From positions 105,126 through 169,125 of the forward strand of contig CACYMQ010000005.1 of the NCBI GenBank assembly GCA_902775555.1: a DNA stretch of 64,000 nt, read 5' to 3'. The stretch comes from an uncultured Lachnospiraceae bacterium. Its GTDB lineage: Bacteria > Bacillota > Clostridia > Lachnospirales > Lachnospiraceae. Within the stretch, counting starts at the first letter, position 1; every line of letters begins with the position of its first letter. Made by a program: the position numbers and the translations under genes. Below the pieces are notes generated by a model that made no database searches, had not been told where the DNA came from, and saw only the letters and a program-made list of their open reading frames with translations. This document shows positions 33,663 to 42,734 of the stretch, one piece after another.

Positions 33663-36600
33663 ATGGGTGAAAGAGCATTTGAAGAGGTCTTTCCGGAACT
33701 CAGGCTTTCACCGGCCGTAGAACGGATGATACAGGGCGTTAAGGTCACGCGGATCGCTATGTACAATGAAACGGGCCGGATGGAGGTCTATCTGGAGTCG
33801 ACTCATTTGATAGAAAAAGAGATCATATACAGGCTGGAGGAGGAGCTTCGAAGCTTTCTCTTCGGCCGCAGCCGTATGGTGGTTAAGATCGTGGAGCGGT
33901 ATCTGCTCTCGGAAGCATATACGGCGGATAAACTGCTGAAACTGTATATGCCGAGTCTCCTTTTGGAACTGTCCAAAGAGAATCATGTGTCCTACCGGCT
34001 GATCAAAAAGGGAGGATACCGGATCGAGGATCAGGTGTTATTCCTCTCTATGGCTGAAAATGAACTGGCAAAAAGCAGGGAGCAGGGGATACGGAAGTTT
34101 TTTGAGAATATCATGGTGACACGCTTTGGAATGTCGATCGGCGTGTCTTTTTCCTATGTTCCGCAGGAGGTACGGAAGGCAGATGCGATCGGGGCGGGTG
34201 TGACGGCGATGGCAGCCGGCTCCGAATATGTCGCGGACGGAGGAGCCCCTGAAGCATATGCCGGGGGAGGGTTCTCTGCCGGAATCCAGGATACCATCGG
34301 CAGCAGTGTGGCGGAAGAGGAAGCGTACCATACTGCGGGAGGTAATGTGTCCGATGCTGTGGAAGACGGTGTGTCCGGGGCTGCGGAAGGAAGTGCGGCC
34401 GGGGCTGCGGGAGGAAGTGCGGCCGGGGCAGCGGAAGGAAGTGCGGCAAAGGGAAGTACATCCGGGGCTGCGGGAAAGACAGCGGGAAGCAAAAAAGGCT
34501 TCTACAACGGAGACGGAAGGCGGAAGAAACCCATGGGACGCAACACGGATCCGGATGTGATCTACGGAAGAGGTGGAAATGTCGAGGGCGACTGTGTATT
34601 CATCTCTTCCCTGAAGGAACCCTCCCTGGGCGATGTCTGCGTGCTTGGAGAACTTCTGTCCATTGAGGAGAGAGAGCTGCGCAGCGGGAATTTCCTGCTT
34701 CTCTGTGAGATCACGGACGATACGGATACGATAGGCTTCAAGGTCTTTGCAAAACCGGAGGATAAGGACCCTCTGCTGGAGGATCTTGAGGTTGGTAAAT
34801 GCTATAAACTGAAGGGGACCGTGGATTATGATTCCTATGCGAGGGAGCTTGCCTTCGCATCCATATCCGGGATCAAGCCGGTTCCGGACTTCCGGACGAA
34901 GAGAGAGGATGATTCCGAAGACAAGCGCGTGGAGCTCCATCTTCATACCGGTTTCTCCGAGAGCGATAGTGTTGTTGATGTGGAGAAGGCCATCGCACGT
35001 GCAAAGCAATGGGGTATGAAGGCGCTTGCCATAACGGACACAGCGGTGGTTCAGGCATTTCCCGTGGCCAATCATGCTCTGAAAAAGGGTGATGATTTCA
35101 AGGTGATCTACGGCGTGGAGGGCAATTTTGTCGATGACCTGAAACCTCTGGTACTGAACAGCCAGGACAGGGAGCTGTTCGGGGATCAGGAATATGTGGT
35201 CTTCGATATCGAAACCACGGGTCTTTACAGGAAGAAGTGTAAGATCATTGAGATCGGTGCCGTGCGTGTAAATTCTGCGGGGAAGGAACTGGGAAGGTTC
35301 TCCGAATTTATCAACCCGGAGGAGCCGATCCCTTATGAGATCGTGAAACTGACCTCCATTACGGATGAAATGGTCATTCATGCGCCGACCATTGAGGTGA
35401 TCTTACCGAAATTCCTGGAATTTGCAAAGGGTGCGATCCTGGTTGCGCACAATGCCACATTTGATACCGGGTTCATACAGGAATTCTGCCAGCGACTGGG
35501 ATATCCCTATCCCTTCCCGGCACTGGATACCATGACGATGTCTTATGTGCTTCTTCCCCAGCTGGGAAGATACAATCTGGACAGACTCTGCAAGCATTTC
35601 GGAGTCGTAAATGCACATCACCACAGAGCATGTGATGATGCGGATGTAACGGCGAAGATCTTCGTCCGTCTTCTGGAAATGCTGAAGGAAAAGGGAGTCA
35701 CGGATACCGCGGCATTAAACCGTATCGGACACGAGTCGGTGGATGCGGCAAAAAAGGCGTATTCCCATAAGGGAACCATTCTGGTGAAGAATGAGACCGG
35801 CCGTGTCAATCTGTACCGGCTCATATCCGAATCCCATCTGACCTACTTTAACAGGGTGCCCAAGATCCCGCTCAGCCGGATCATGAAATACAGGGAAGGA
35901 CTGCTGCTGGGAACGGCGGATGCCACAGGGCAGCTCTATCAGGCGCTTATGGAGGGCGACAGCGATGAGGAGATCGCCCGGATCGTAAGCTTCTATGATT
36001 ATCTGGAGGTGCAGCCGGTTTCCCAGAACCGGCATCTGATCGAGGATCCGGATGTAGTCGTGATCCAGTCCGAGGAGGATCTCCGGGATCTGAACAGGAG
36101 GATCATCCGGCTCGGAAAGGAATTCAATAAGCCGGTGGTTGCAACCGGAGATGTACATTTTCTGGATCCCGGGGATGCGGCATATCTTACCGTTATCCAG
36201 GAGGGAAGCAGTATCAAGGCGTCCAGTAAGGATAAGACGAAGCAGATCCCCATCGCGGAGGGACAGACAGTCCTTTCCAATGAAATGCTGCGGCAGCCGC
36301 CCAGGTATTTTCATACCACGACGGAAATGCTGAAGGAGTTCGATTATCTGGATTCGGATACCGCACATGAGATCGTCATTGAGAATACGCAGAAGATCGC
36401 GGATATGATCGAGAAGATCTCTCCCGTACGTCCGGACAAGTGTCCGCCGGTCATCCCGGATTCGGATAAAACCCTGAGGGATATCTGTGAGACCAGGGCG
36501 CACGAGATCTATGGCCCGGATCTTCCGGAGCAGGTATCGAGCCGCCTGGACCGGGAGCTGAATTCCATCATTTCCAACGGATATTCCGTTATGTATATCA

Positions 36601-38354
36601 TTGCGCAGAAACTGGTATGGAAGTCAAATGCCGACGGATATCTGGTAGGTTCCCGGGGATCCGTGGGTTCTTCCTTCGCGGCTACCATGGCGGGGATCAC
36701 GGAGGTGAATCCGCTGTCGCCGCATTATATCTGTCCGGAGTGTCATTTTGTGGACTTTGATTCGGAAGAGGTGCTGTCCTATTCGGGTATGTCCGGCTGC
36801 GATATGCCGGATCGGGACTGCCCGAAGTGTGGTCATAAGCTGATCAAGGAGGGGCATGATATTCCGTTTGAGACCTTCCTGGGCTTCAAGGGGGACAAGG
36901 AACCGGATATCGATCTGAATTTCTCCGGTGACTACCAGGCGAAGGCACATGCCTATATCGGAGAGATCTTCGGTTCGGACCATGCGTTCCGTGCGGGAAC
37001 CATCACAACCTATGCGGAGAAGACCGTATTCGGTTATATCAAGGGGTTCTGCGAGCGAAGGGGCGTCACCATGCGAAATGCGGAGATGAACCGGATCGTG
37101 CAGCATTGTCTGGGGGTTAAGAGATCTACGGGTCAGCATCCGGGAGGGATCATCGTTATGCCGGACACGGAGGAGATCTACAGCTTTACTCCGATCCAGA
37201 AGCCGGCAAATGATATGACGTCCGACCAGATCACGACACATTTTGAATATCATTCCATCGATCATAATCTTCTGAAGTTCGATATTCTGGGCCATGATGA
37301 TCCTACCATGATCCGTCGCCTGGAGGACCTGACAGGACTGGATGCAAAAACGATCCCTCTGGATGATAAGAAGGTCATGTCGCTGTTCCACGGTACGGAG
37401 GCGCTGGGGATCACACCGAAGGATATCGGCGGGACCAGGCTGGGCTGCCTCGGTATCCCGGAGTTCGGAACCGATTTCGCCATGCAGATGGTGATCGATG
37501 CGGATCCGCAGAATTTCTCGGATCTGGTCAGGATCTCCGGTCTGTCGCACGGTACGGATGTATGGCTGGGAAATGCACAGGATCTGATCCAGTCCGGGAT
37601 CTGTAAGCTGTCATCGGCCATCTGCTGCCGTGACGATATCATGGTTTATCTGATGCATATGGGAGTGCCCTCCGGCGATGCATTTGACATCATGGAGAAG
37701 GTGCGTAAGGGCATCGTGGCAAAAGGAAAATGTGATAAATGGGATGAGTGGAAGCAGCTGATGGCGGAGCATGATGTGCCGGACTGGTATATGGGAAGCT
37801 GTGAGAAGATCAAGTACATGTTCCCGAAGGCACATGCGGTGGCGTATGTTATGATGGGCTGGCGTGTGGCTTACTTCAAGGTTTATCATCCGCTGGCTTA
37901 CTATGCGGCTTTCTTCAGCATCCGGGCAAAGGCCTTCTCCTATGAGACCATGTGTCAGGGGCGGGAACGGCTGGACCGTGAACTGGAAAAACTGTGTAAG
38001 CTGGAGAAATTCGAAAAGACGGCGAAGGATGACGATTCCATCCGGGATATGCGGATCGTGCAGGAAATGTATGCAAGGGGACTGGAATTTATGCCCATTG
38101 ATGTCTATCGGGCGGATGACCGGTATTTCCAGGTGATCGACGGAAAGATCATGCCCAGCTTCTCCTCCATCGACGGGATGGGAGATACGGCTGCGGCACA
38201 GCTGAAGGAGGCTGCGAAGGACGGCATCTTCCTGTCACAGGAAGAACTGAAGAACAGAGCCAAGTTGTCCGGTTCCGTGGTCGATAAGATGGCAGAGCTT
38301 GGGATCCTGGGAGATATGCCGAAGACCGGACAGCTGCAGTTTGAATTCCTGTAA
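33663..38354 (+). CDS. polC: DNA polymerase III PolC-type alpha subunit
   Basis: Main replicative polymerase of low-GC Firmicutes, 1563 residues. The order is N-terminal domains, a low-complexity Ala/Gly/Ser/Glu insert (about 190-285), OB fold (about 298-400), PHP domain split by the DEDD 3'-5' exonuclease (FDIETTG near 515, HRACDDAD), the family-C palm with DIDLNFSGDYQ, and a C-terminal helix-hairpin end. The insert is encoded partly by 24-bp repeats (34380-34460). The PHP motif HLHT is kept near residue 426, but the usual TDH is TDT (near 458), so PHP metal binding is probably lost. The upstream site is GGAGAAG. Confidence 0.96.
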   Translation: MGERAFEEVFPELRLSPAVERMIQGVKVTRIAMYNETGRMEVYLESTHLIEKEIIYRLEEELRSFLFGRSRMVVKIVERYLLSEAYTADKLLKLYMPSLLLELSKENHVSYRLIKKGGYRIEDQVLFLSMAENELAKSREQGIRKFFENIMVTRFGMSIGVSFSYVPQEVRKADAIGAGVTAMAAGSEYVADGGAPEAYAGGGFSAGIQDTIGSSVAEEEAYHTAGGNVSDAVEDGVSGAAEGSAAGAAGGSAAGAAEGSAAKGSTSGAAGKTAGSKKGFYNGDGRRKKPMGRNTDPDVIYGRGGNVEGDCVFISSLKEPSLGDVCVLGELLSIEERELRSGNFLLLCEITDDTDTIGFKVFAKPEDKDPLLEDLEVGKCYKLKGTVDYDSYARELAFASISGIKPVPDFRTKREDDSEDKRVELHLHTGFSESDSVVDVEKAIARAKQWGMKALAITDTAVVQAFPVANHALKKGDDFKVIYGVEGNFVDDLKPLVLNSQDRELFGDQEYVVFDIETTGLYRKKCKIIEIGAVRVNSAGKELGRFSEFINPEEPIPYEIVKLTSITDEMVIHAPTIEVILPKFLEFAKGAILVAHNATFDTGFIQEFCQRLGYPYPFPALDTMTMSYVLLPQLGRYNLDRLCKHFGVVNAHHHRACDDADVTAKIFVRLLEMLKEKGVTDTAALNRIGHESVDAAKKAYSHKGTILVKNETGRVNLYRLISESHLTYFNRVPKIPLSRIMKYREGLLLGTADATGQLYQALMEGDSDEEIARIVSFYDYLEVQPVSQNRHLIEDPDVVVIQSEEDLRDLNRRIIRLGKEFNKPVVATGDVHFLDPGDAAYLTVIQEGSSIKASSKDKTKQIPIAEGQTVLSNEMLRQPPRYFHTTTEMLKEFDYLDSDTAHEIVIENTQKIADMIEKISPVRPDKCPPVIPDSDKTLRDICETRAHEIYGPDLPEQVSSRLDRELNSIISNGYSVMYIIAQKLVWKSNADGYLVGSRGSVGSSFAATMAGITEVNPLSPHYICPECHFVDFDSEEVLSYSGMSGCDMPDRDCPKCGHKLIKEGHDIPFETFLGFKGDKEPDIDLNFSGDYQAKAHAYIGEIFGSDHAFRAGTITTYAEKTVFGYIKGFCERRGVTMRNAEMNRIVQHCLGVKRSTGQHPGGIIVMPDTEEIYSFTPIQKPANDMTSDQITTHFEYHSIDHNLLKFDILGHDDPTMIRRLEDLTGLDAKTIPLDDKKVMSLFHGTEALGITPKDIGGTRLGCLGIPEFGTDFAMQMVIDADPQNFSDLVRISGLSHGTDVWLGNAQDLIQSGICKLSSAICCRDDIMVYLMHMGVPSGDAFDIMEKVRKGIVAKGKCDKWDEWKQLMAEHDVPDWYMGSCEKIKYMFPKAHAVAYVMMGWRVAYFKVYHPLAYYAAFFSIRAKAFSYETMCQGRERLDRELEKLCKLEKFEKTAKDDDSIRDMRIVQEMYARGLEFMPIDVYRADDRYFQVIDGKIMPSFSSIDGMGDTAAAQLKEAAKDGIFLSQEELKNRAKLSGSVVDKMAELGILGDMPKTGQLQFEFL
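34376..34460 (+). repeat. 24-bp coding repeats inside polC
   Basis: Three to four copies of GGGGCTGCGGAAGGAAGTGC (then GGCC), with slight variation, encode repeats of SAAGAAEG. They expand the flexible linker between the N-terminal and OB domains and are the sort of tract that changes copy number between strains. Confidence 0.75.
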
Positions 38355-38381
38355 ACTTTATTATGGCAGGATGCATGATTT

Positions 38382-38404
38382 AGTACAAGCGAAGTTGTAC
38401 TTTG
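38382..38404 (+). terminator. Weak hairpin after polC
   Basis: AGTACAA (38382-38388) and TTGTACT (38395-38401) form a 7-bp stem with a GCGAAG loop, followed by TTG. A weak terminator at best; it marks the border between the core operon and the glycan locus. Confidence 0.4.
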
Positions 38405-38423
38405 ATGGGAGATCAGACTGAGA

Positions 38424-39089
38424 ATGAAAAATATACGAGCGGTTATTTTCGATTTGGACGGAACGCTACTGGATACCAGTGAGGGGGTTATACGTTCGCT
38501 AAAATATATGATTGCAAAACTGGGGTATGATCCAATTCCGGAAGAGATGTGTCGAACGTTTATTGGACCTCCCATCCATCAGCGGATGAAGGAGGTCTAT
38601 GGAATCTCAGATGCCGAGGCGGAGGTGGCCATGCACACCTTTCGGAACCATTATCTTGAGAAGGATATCTTTTATGCTTCCCATTATAACGGGATGAAGG
38701 AACTGCTGCAGTCGCTTCGGGAAGAAGGATATCTGCTTGGGGTTTGTACTTATAAACGGGAGGATCAGGCTCAGGTTCTTTTGGAAGAAAAAGGCCTGGC
38801 GGAACATTTTCATGTGATCCACGGACAGGATCGGGAAGGAAAGCTGTCCAAGGCAGAGGTACTGCAACTGACCATGAAGGACCTGGGAGTTATGCCTGCA
38901 GAAACCGTCATGGTGGGAGATGCCTACACGGATGCGGTTGGAGCGGAAGGAGCAGGTGCACATTTTCTCGGAGTGACCTTCGGTTTCGGTTTCGATACGG
39001 ATGAGGATGTGCAGGCTTTCCGGAATATCGGAGTGGCACATGAACCGAGAGAAATAAGTAAAGTACTGGAAATGGTGACGGGATCATAG
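38424..39089 (+). CDS. HAD-family phosphatase (phosphoglycolate phosphatase-like)
   Basis: A 221-residue HAD hydrolase. Motif I is FDLDGTLLDTSE with the nucleophile Asp, a helical cap follows (about 18-85), and motif IV is VMVGDAYTDAVGAEGAGAHFLGVTFGFG. It resembles Gph/YqaB-type small-molecule phosphatases; the substrate is unknown. It is the first gene of the rightward glycan block, 30-odd bases ahead of the aldolase gene, and could serve sugar-phosphate metabolism there or be unrelated housekeeping. Confidence 0.85.
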   Translation: MKNIRAVIFDLDGTLLDTSEGVIRSLKYMIAKLGYDPIPEEMCRTFIGPPIHQRMKEVYGISDAEAEVAMHTFRNHYLEKDIFYASHYNGMKELLQSLREEGYLLGVCTYKREDQAQVLLEEKGLAEHFHVIHGQDREGKLSKAEVLQLTMKDLGVMPAETVMVGDAYTDAVGAEGAGAHFLGVTFGFGFDTDEDVQAFRNIGVAHEPREISKVLEMVTGS

Positions 39090-39124
39090 GTGACCCCGGG
39101 AGTGATCGGGAGAAAGGATTGCTT

Positions 39125-40732
39125 ATGAGTGGAAATCGGTATTTGCTGGACTGTACCCTACGGGATGGCGGGTATTTGAATGACTGGGAGTTTGGTCATG
39201 ATAACATGGTGAATATCTTTGATCGTGTGGTCAGCTCGGGGACAGATGTGATTGAGATCGGATTTCTGGATGATCGACGGGCTTTTGATATGAACCGGAG
39301 CATCATGCCTTCGACGGACTGCGTGGAGAAGATCTATGGACGTTTGGACCGGAAGGATACCATGGTAGTCGGAATGATCGATTTCGGGACCTGTGATATC
39401 CGTAATGTTCAGCCCTGCAGCGAGTCTTATCTGGATGGGATCCGGGTGATCTTTAAGAAAGGAAAAAGGGTTCCGGCGATTGATTTCTGCAGGCAGTTGG
39501 TGGAACTGGGGTATAAAGTATTTGTTCAGCTGGTTTCCGTATCCAGTTATACGGATGATGAGCTAAGGGATGTGGCATCTCTCGCCAATACGATCCATCC
39601 TTATGCGGTTTCCATGGTGGACACCTACGGACTGTTGAATCCGACGGAACTGACGCATATTCTGGAAATACTGGATCGGGAGCTTTCTTCGGAAATCATT
39701 CTGGGGTTCCATGCACATAATAATTTCCAGCTGGGCTATATCAACGCCACAACCGTGCTGGACTATCCGACGGAGAGGGATCTTCTGGTGGACGGGACCC
39801 TTTACGGCATGGGAAAGAGTGCGGGAAATGCGCCGTTGGAGTTGATCGCCATGTACATGAATGAGCATTTCGGCAAGTCCTATGTGGTTACGGAAATGCA
39901 GGAGGCCATCACATCAAGTATCCTGGATTTTCAGCAGAAATCACCCTGGGGATATCAGCTGTTTTATTACATTGCAGCATCCAACAAGGTTCATCCGAAT
40001 TACGTGTCACATCTGATGAACAAGCGGACATTGTCCATCACGGCGGTGAATGAGATCCTTCAGAAGATCCCGGAGGATCAGAAACTGGAAAAGAATATGA
40101 AACTGATCGAGGAACTCTATCTGGAGTATCAGAAGGAGGAGTGCGATGATTCGGCGGATCTGGCCCGGTTGAAGGAGGCCCTGGGAGGACAGGAGATCCT
40201 GATCATCGGTCCGGGAGCGACCATCAGTTCACATGCGGAAAGGATTCGTGAGTATATCGCGGAGAAGAAGCCCGTGGTGATCTCCATCAATTACATCCCT
40301 GGAAACTTCCATCCGCACTATATGTTCATCACGAATGCTTCCAGATATCTGCAGTCTGCAACCCAGATGCATGCTGAAGAGAATACGGACATACAGCTGA
40401 TCGCGTCCTCAAATCTGAAGCGGGGAACAAGAGATTTTGATTATGTTGTGAACTACTCACGGCTCATCGATGAATCGGCGGTCTTTCCGGACAACTCCAT
40501 GTGCATGTTGATTCGTACCTTGCTGCTGTGCGGGATTGACAGGATCACACTGGCCGGACTGGACGGGTACTCACCGGATAATGTGAATTACTTTGATGTG
40601 GCAAAGGCTTACAGTTTCCTGAAGGAAAAGGCCGAAGCACTGAACCGGTATGCCATCGGATTCTTTGCATCCATAAAGGATAAGGCAGAGATAAACTTCC
40701 TGACGCCGTCGGCATATGAAATCACTTCTTAA
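39125..40732 (+). CDS. DRE-TIM aldolase with C-terminal Rossmann-like domain
   Basis: A 535-residue two-domain protein. Residues about 3-265 form an HMGL-like (DRE-TIM) barrel: LDCTLRDGGYLNDWEFG is the metal- and substrate-binding start and GFHAHNNFQLGY the later metal-His motif, as in 4-hydroxy-2-oxovalerate aldolase. Residues about 350-535 form a second domain beginning ILIIGPGATISSHAERI, with no recognised catalytic motif. The ATG at 39125 follows AAAGGA; TTG at 39119 is an alternative. The next two genes encode a ThDP enzyme and an SDR, and the three probably act on a common 2-keto-acid or keto-sugar intermediate. Function is inferred from fold only. Confidence 0.8.
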   Translation: MSGNRYLLDCTLRDGGYLNDWEFGHDNMVNIFDRVVSSGTDVIEIGFLDDRRAFDMNRSIMPSTDCVEKIYGRLDRKDTMVVGMIDFGTCDIRNVQPCSESYLDGIRVIFKKGKRVPAIDFCRQLVELGYKVFVQLVSVSSYTDDELRDVASLANTIHPYAVSMVDTYGLLNPTELTHILEILDRELSSEIILGFHAHNNFQLGYINATTVLDYPTERDLLVDGTLYGMGKSAGNAPLELIAMYMNEHFGKSYVVTEMQEAITSSILDFQQKSPWGYQLFYYIAASNKVHPNYVSHLMNKRTLSITAVNEILQKIPEDQKLEKNMKLIEELYLEYQKEECDDSADLARLKEALGGQEILIIGPGATISSHAERIREYIAEKKPVVISINYIPGNFHPHYMFITNASRYLQSATQMHAEENTDIQLIASSNLKRGTRDFDYVVNYSRLIDESAVFPDNSMCMLIRTLLLCGIDRITLAGLDGYSPDNVNYFDVAKAYSFLKEKAEALNRYAIGFFASIKDKAEINFLTPSAYEITS

Positions 40733-40743
40733 ATGATGCGCCC

Positions 40744-40770
40744 GACGTCCTGAATGGGACGAAGGATCCT
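40744..40770 (+). repeat. Degenerate GTCATCCTGAG-family copy
   Basis: GACGTCCTGAATGGGACGAA followed by GGATCCT, 11 bases after the aldolase stop and in sense orientation. It is the most degenerate copy and the only one inside the glycan locus. Confidence 0.5.
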
Positions 40771-40793
40771 ATAAATGTACGAAGGTAAAATGC

Positions 40794-42677
40794 ATGAAGA
40801 GTAAAGTTGCAAAATATATATCTGAATTCATGGTCTCTCATGGGGTGACAGATTGTTTCATGGTTACCGGCGGCGGGGCCATGCATCTGGATGATGCCCT
40901 GGGACATCAGGAGGGACTGAGATGTATCTTTGATCACCACGAACAGGCATGCGCCATCGCGGCGGAGGGCTATACCCGGATGACGGGGAAGCTTGCTCTG
41001 GTCTGTGTGACCAGCGGGCCCGGAGGCACAAATGCCATCACCGGAGTAATGGGGGGATGGGTGGATTCGATCCCCATGTTCGTTATATCCGGACAGGTGA
41101 AGCGGGAAACCACAACCTGGTCATGCCCGGAACTGGGACTTCGCCAGCTGGGAGATCAGGAGTTTCAGATCATTGATTCCGTGCGGAATATGACGAAATA
41201 CGCCGTTATGGTGACAGAGCCCACGGAGATAGCGTATCATCTTGAAAAAGCCTGGTATATGGCGCAGGAAGGTCGTGGAGGACCGGTCTGGCTGGATATA
41301 CCCCTGGATGTACAGGGTGCGTACGTGGAGACGGAGGAACTGAAGCATTTCAGTGCAGAAGATGACATTAAGACCGGCGAAGAAGGGGGAGCCGCTTCGT
41401 CGAAGGATGTAACAGACACAGATATGATCCGTGATGTACTGGAACGGATCCGCCAGGCAAAGGCACCTCTGATCCTGGCGGGAACAGGCATCCGTTTGGG
41501 GGACGCTGAGGAAGAATTCCTGCAATTTGTCCGGAAATATGGAATTCCGGTAGTGACTGCATGGAACGCAAATGATACGATAGCCTATGACAACCCTTAC
41601 TATGTGGGGATGCCGGGAACCGTAGGAATCAGGTCGGGTAATTTTGCGGTTCAGAACGCAGATCTGCTGATCTCCCTGGGGTGCAGGATGAACATCCGGA
41701 TGGTGGGCTACAATCATTTTGATTTTGCGAAAAATGCATTTAAGATCGTAGTTGATATTGACAAGAAAGAATTATGTAAACCGACCGTCAAGGCGGATCT
41801 TCCGGTGCATGCGGATGTAAAGGCTTTTCTTTCATCCATGCTGGAGCAGGATTACACACCGGAACCGGCACATGAAAACTGGCGGAAATGGTGCAGGGAG
41901 CTTCTGGAGCGATTCCCTGCAACAAGATGGGAGTATGACCGGAAGACAGGCGGTATCACTGACAGTGTGGAAGCGGTGACGGAATCCCGTAAGCCGGAAC
42001 GGGGGAAGGATATAAATCCATATGTGTTTATAGATTCCTTCTTTGAGAAACTGAAACCGGAAGACAGGATCCTATGCGGAAACGGAAGTGCCTGTGTAGT
42101 CACCTTTCAGGCGGCTAAGATCAAGCAGGGGCAGAGGATGTTCACAAATTCCGGATGTGCGGCCATGGGATACGGATTCCCGGCGGCTGTGGGTGTGGCA
42201 GTTTCTGATAACAGCCGGAGGACCATTTGCATCGATGGGGACGGCAGTATTATGATGAATCTGCAGGAACTGGCAACAGTTGCCCATAACAGGCTGAATC
42301 TGAAGATCTTCATCCTGAATAATAATGGTTATCTGTCTATCCGACAGACACAGAGAAATCTCTTCCAGCCCCCATTTATCGGAATTGACGGGGAGAGCGG
42401 AGTCGGATTTCCGGATTTTGGGATTTTGGCAAAGGCATTCGGGCTGGATTACTTCCGCCTGGAGCAGGGAGAATCCTATGAGAATACATTGGATGCGGCG
42501 TTGAACGGAGAAACACCATGTATCTGTGAGGTCATGCTGGACCCGGATCAGAACTTTGAACCCAAGTCATCTTCACGGATCCTGCCGGACGGAAGGATCG
42601 TATCACCGTCGCTGGATGATATGGCGCCCTTCCTGTCCAGGGCGGAATATGAAGGAATACATTATTTTGAAAAATGA
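40794..42677 (+). CDS. ThDP-dependent enzyme, acetolactate synthase-like
   Basis: A 627-residue thiamine-diphosphate enzyme. The catalytic glutamate is Glu50 in DHHEQACAIAAEGY, the central domain lies about 205-345, and the cofactor motif GDGSIMMNLQELATVAHN...NNNGY is near 482-512. It resembles the acetolactate-synthase/IolD group, but in a sugar locus. Such enzymes can move a pyruvate-derived acyl group to a keto-sugar, as in branched-sugar (yersiniose) synthesis, so a branching or decarboxylase role is plausible. It probably forms an operon with the flanking aldolase and SDR genes. Confidence 0.82.
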   Translation: MKSKVAKYISEFMVSHGVTDCFMVTGGGAMHLDDALGHQEGLRCIFDHHEQACAIAAEGYTRMTGKLALVCVTSGPGGTNAITGVMGGWVDSIPMFVISGQVKRETTTWSCPELGLRQLGDQEFQIIDSVRNMTKYAVMVTEPTEIAYHLEKAWYMAQEGRGGPVWLDIPLDVQGAYVETEELKHFSAEDDIKTGEEGGAASSKDVTDTDMIRDVLERIRQAKAPLILAGTGIRLGDAEEEFLQFVRKYGIPVVTAWNANDTIAYDNPYYVGMPGTVGIRSGNFAVQNADLLISLGCRMNIRMVGYNHFDFAKNAFKIVVDIDKKELCKPTVKADLPVHADVKAFLSSMLEQDYTPEPAHENWRKWCRELLERFPATRWEYDRKTGGITDSVEAVTESRKPERGKDINPYVFIDSFFEKLKPEDRILCGNGSACVVTFQAAKIKQGQRMFTNSGCAAMGYGFPAAVGVAVSDNSRRTICIDGDGSIMMNLQELATVAHNRLNLKIFILNNNGYLSIRQTQRNLFQPPFIGIDGESGVGFPDFGILAKAFGLDYFRLEQGESYENTLDAALNGETPCICEVMLDPDQNFEPKSSSRILPDGRIVSPSLDDMAPFLSRAEYEGIHYFEK

Positions 42678-42734
42678 GACCGGAGGGTTAGTTCTCCGCA
42701 GGGATTTGGAATCAGGGAAGAAAGGGAGTAGCAT

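Noticed and set aside
34038-35381. 447-codon minus-strand frame inside polC
   Set aside because: Antisense shadow of polC; the apparent repeats reflect the 24-bp polC repeats.
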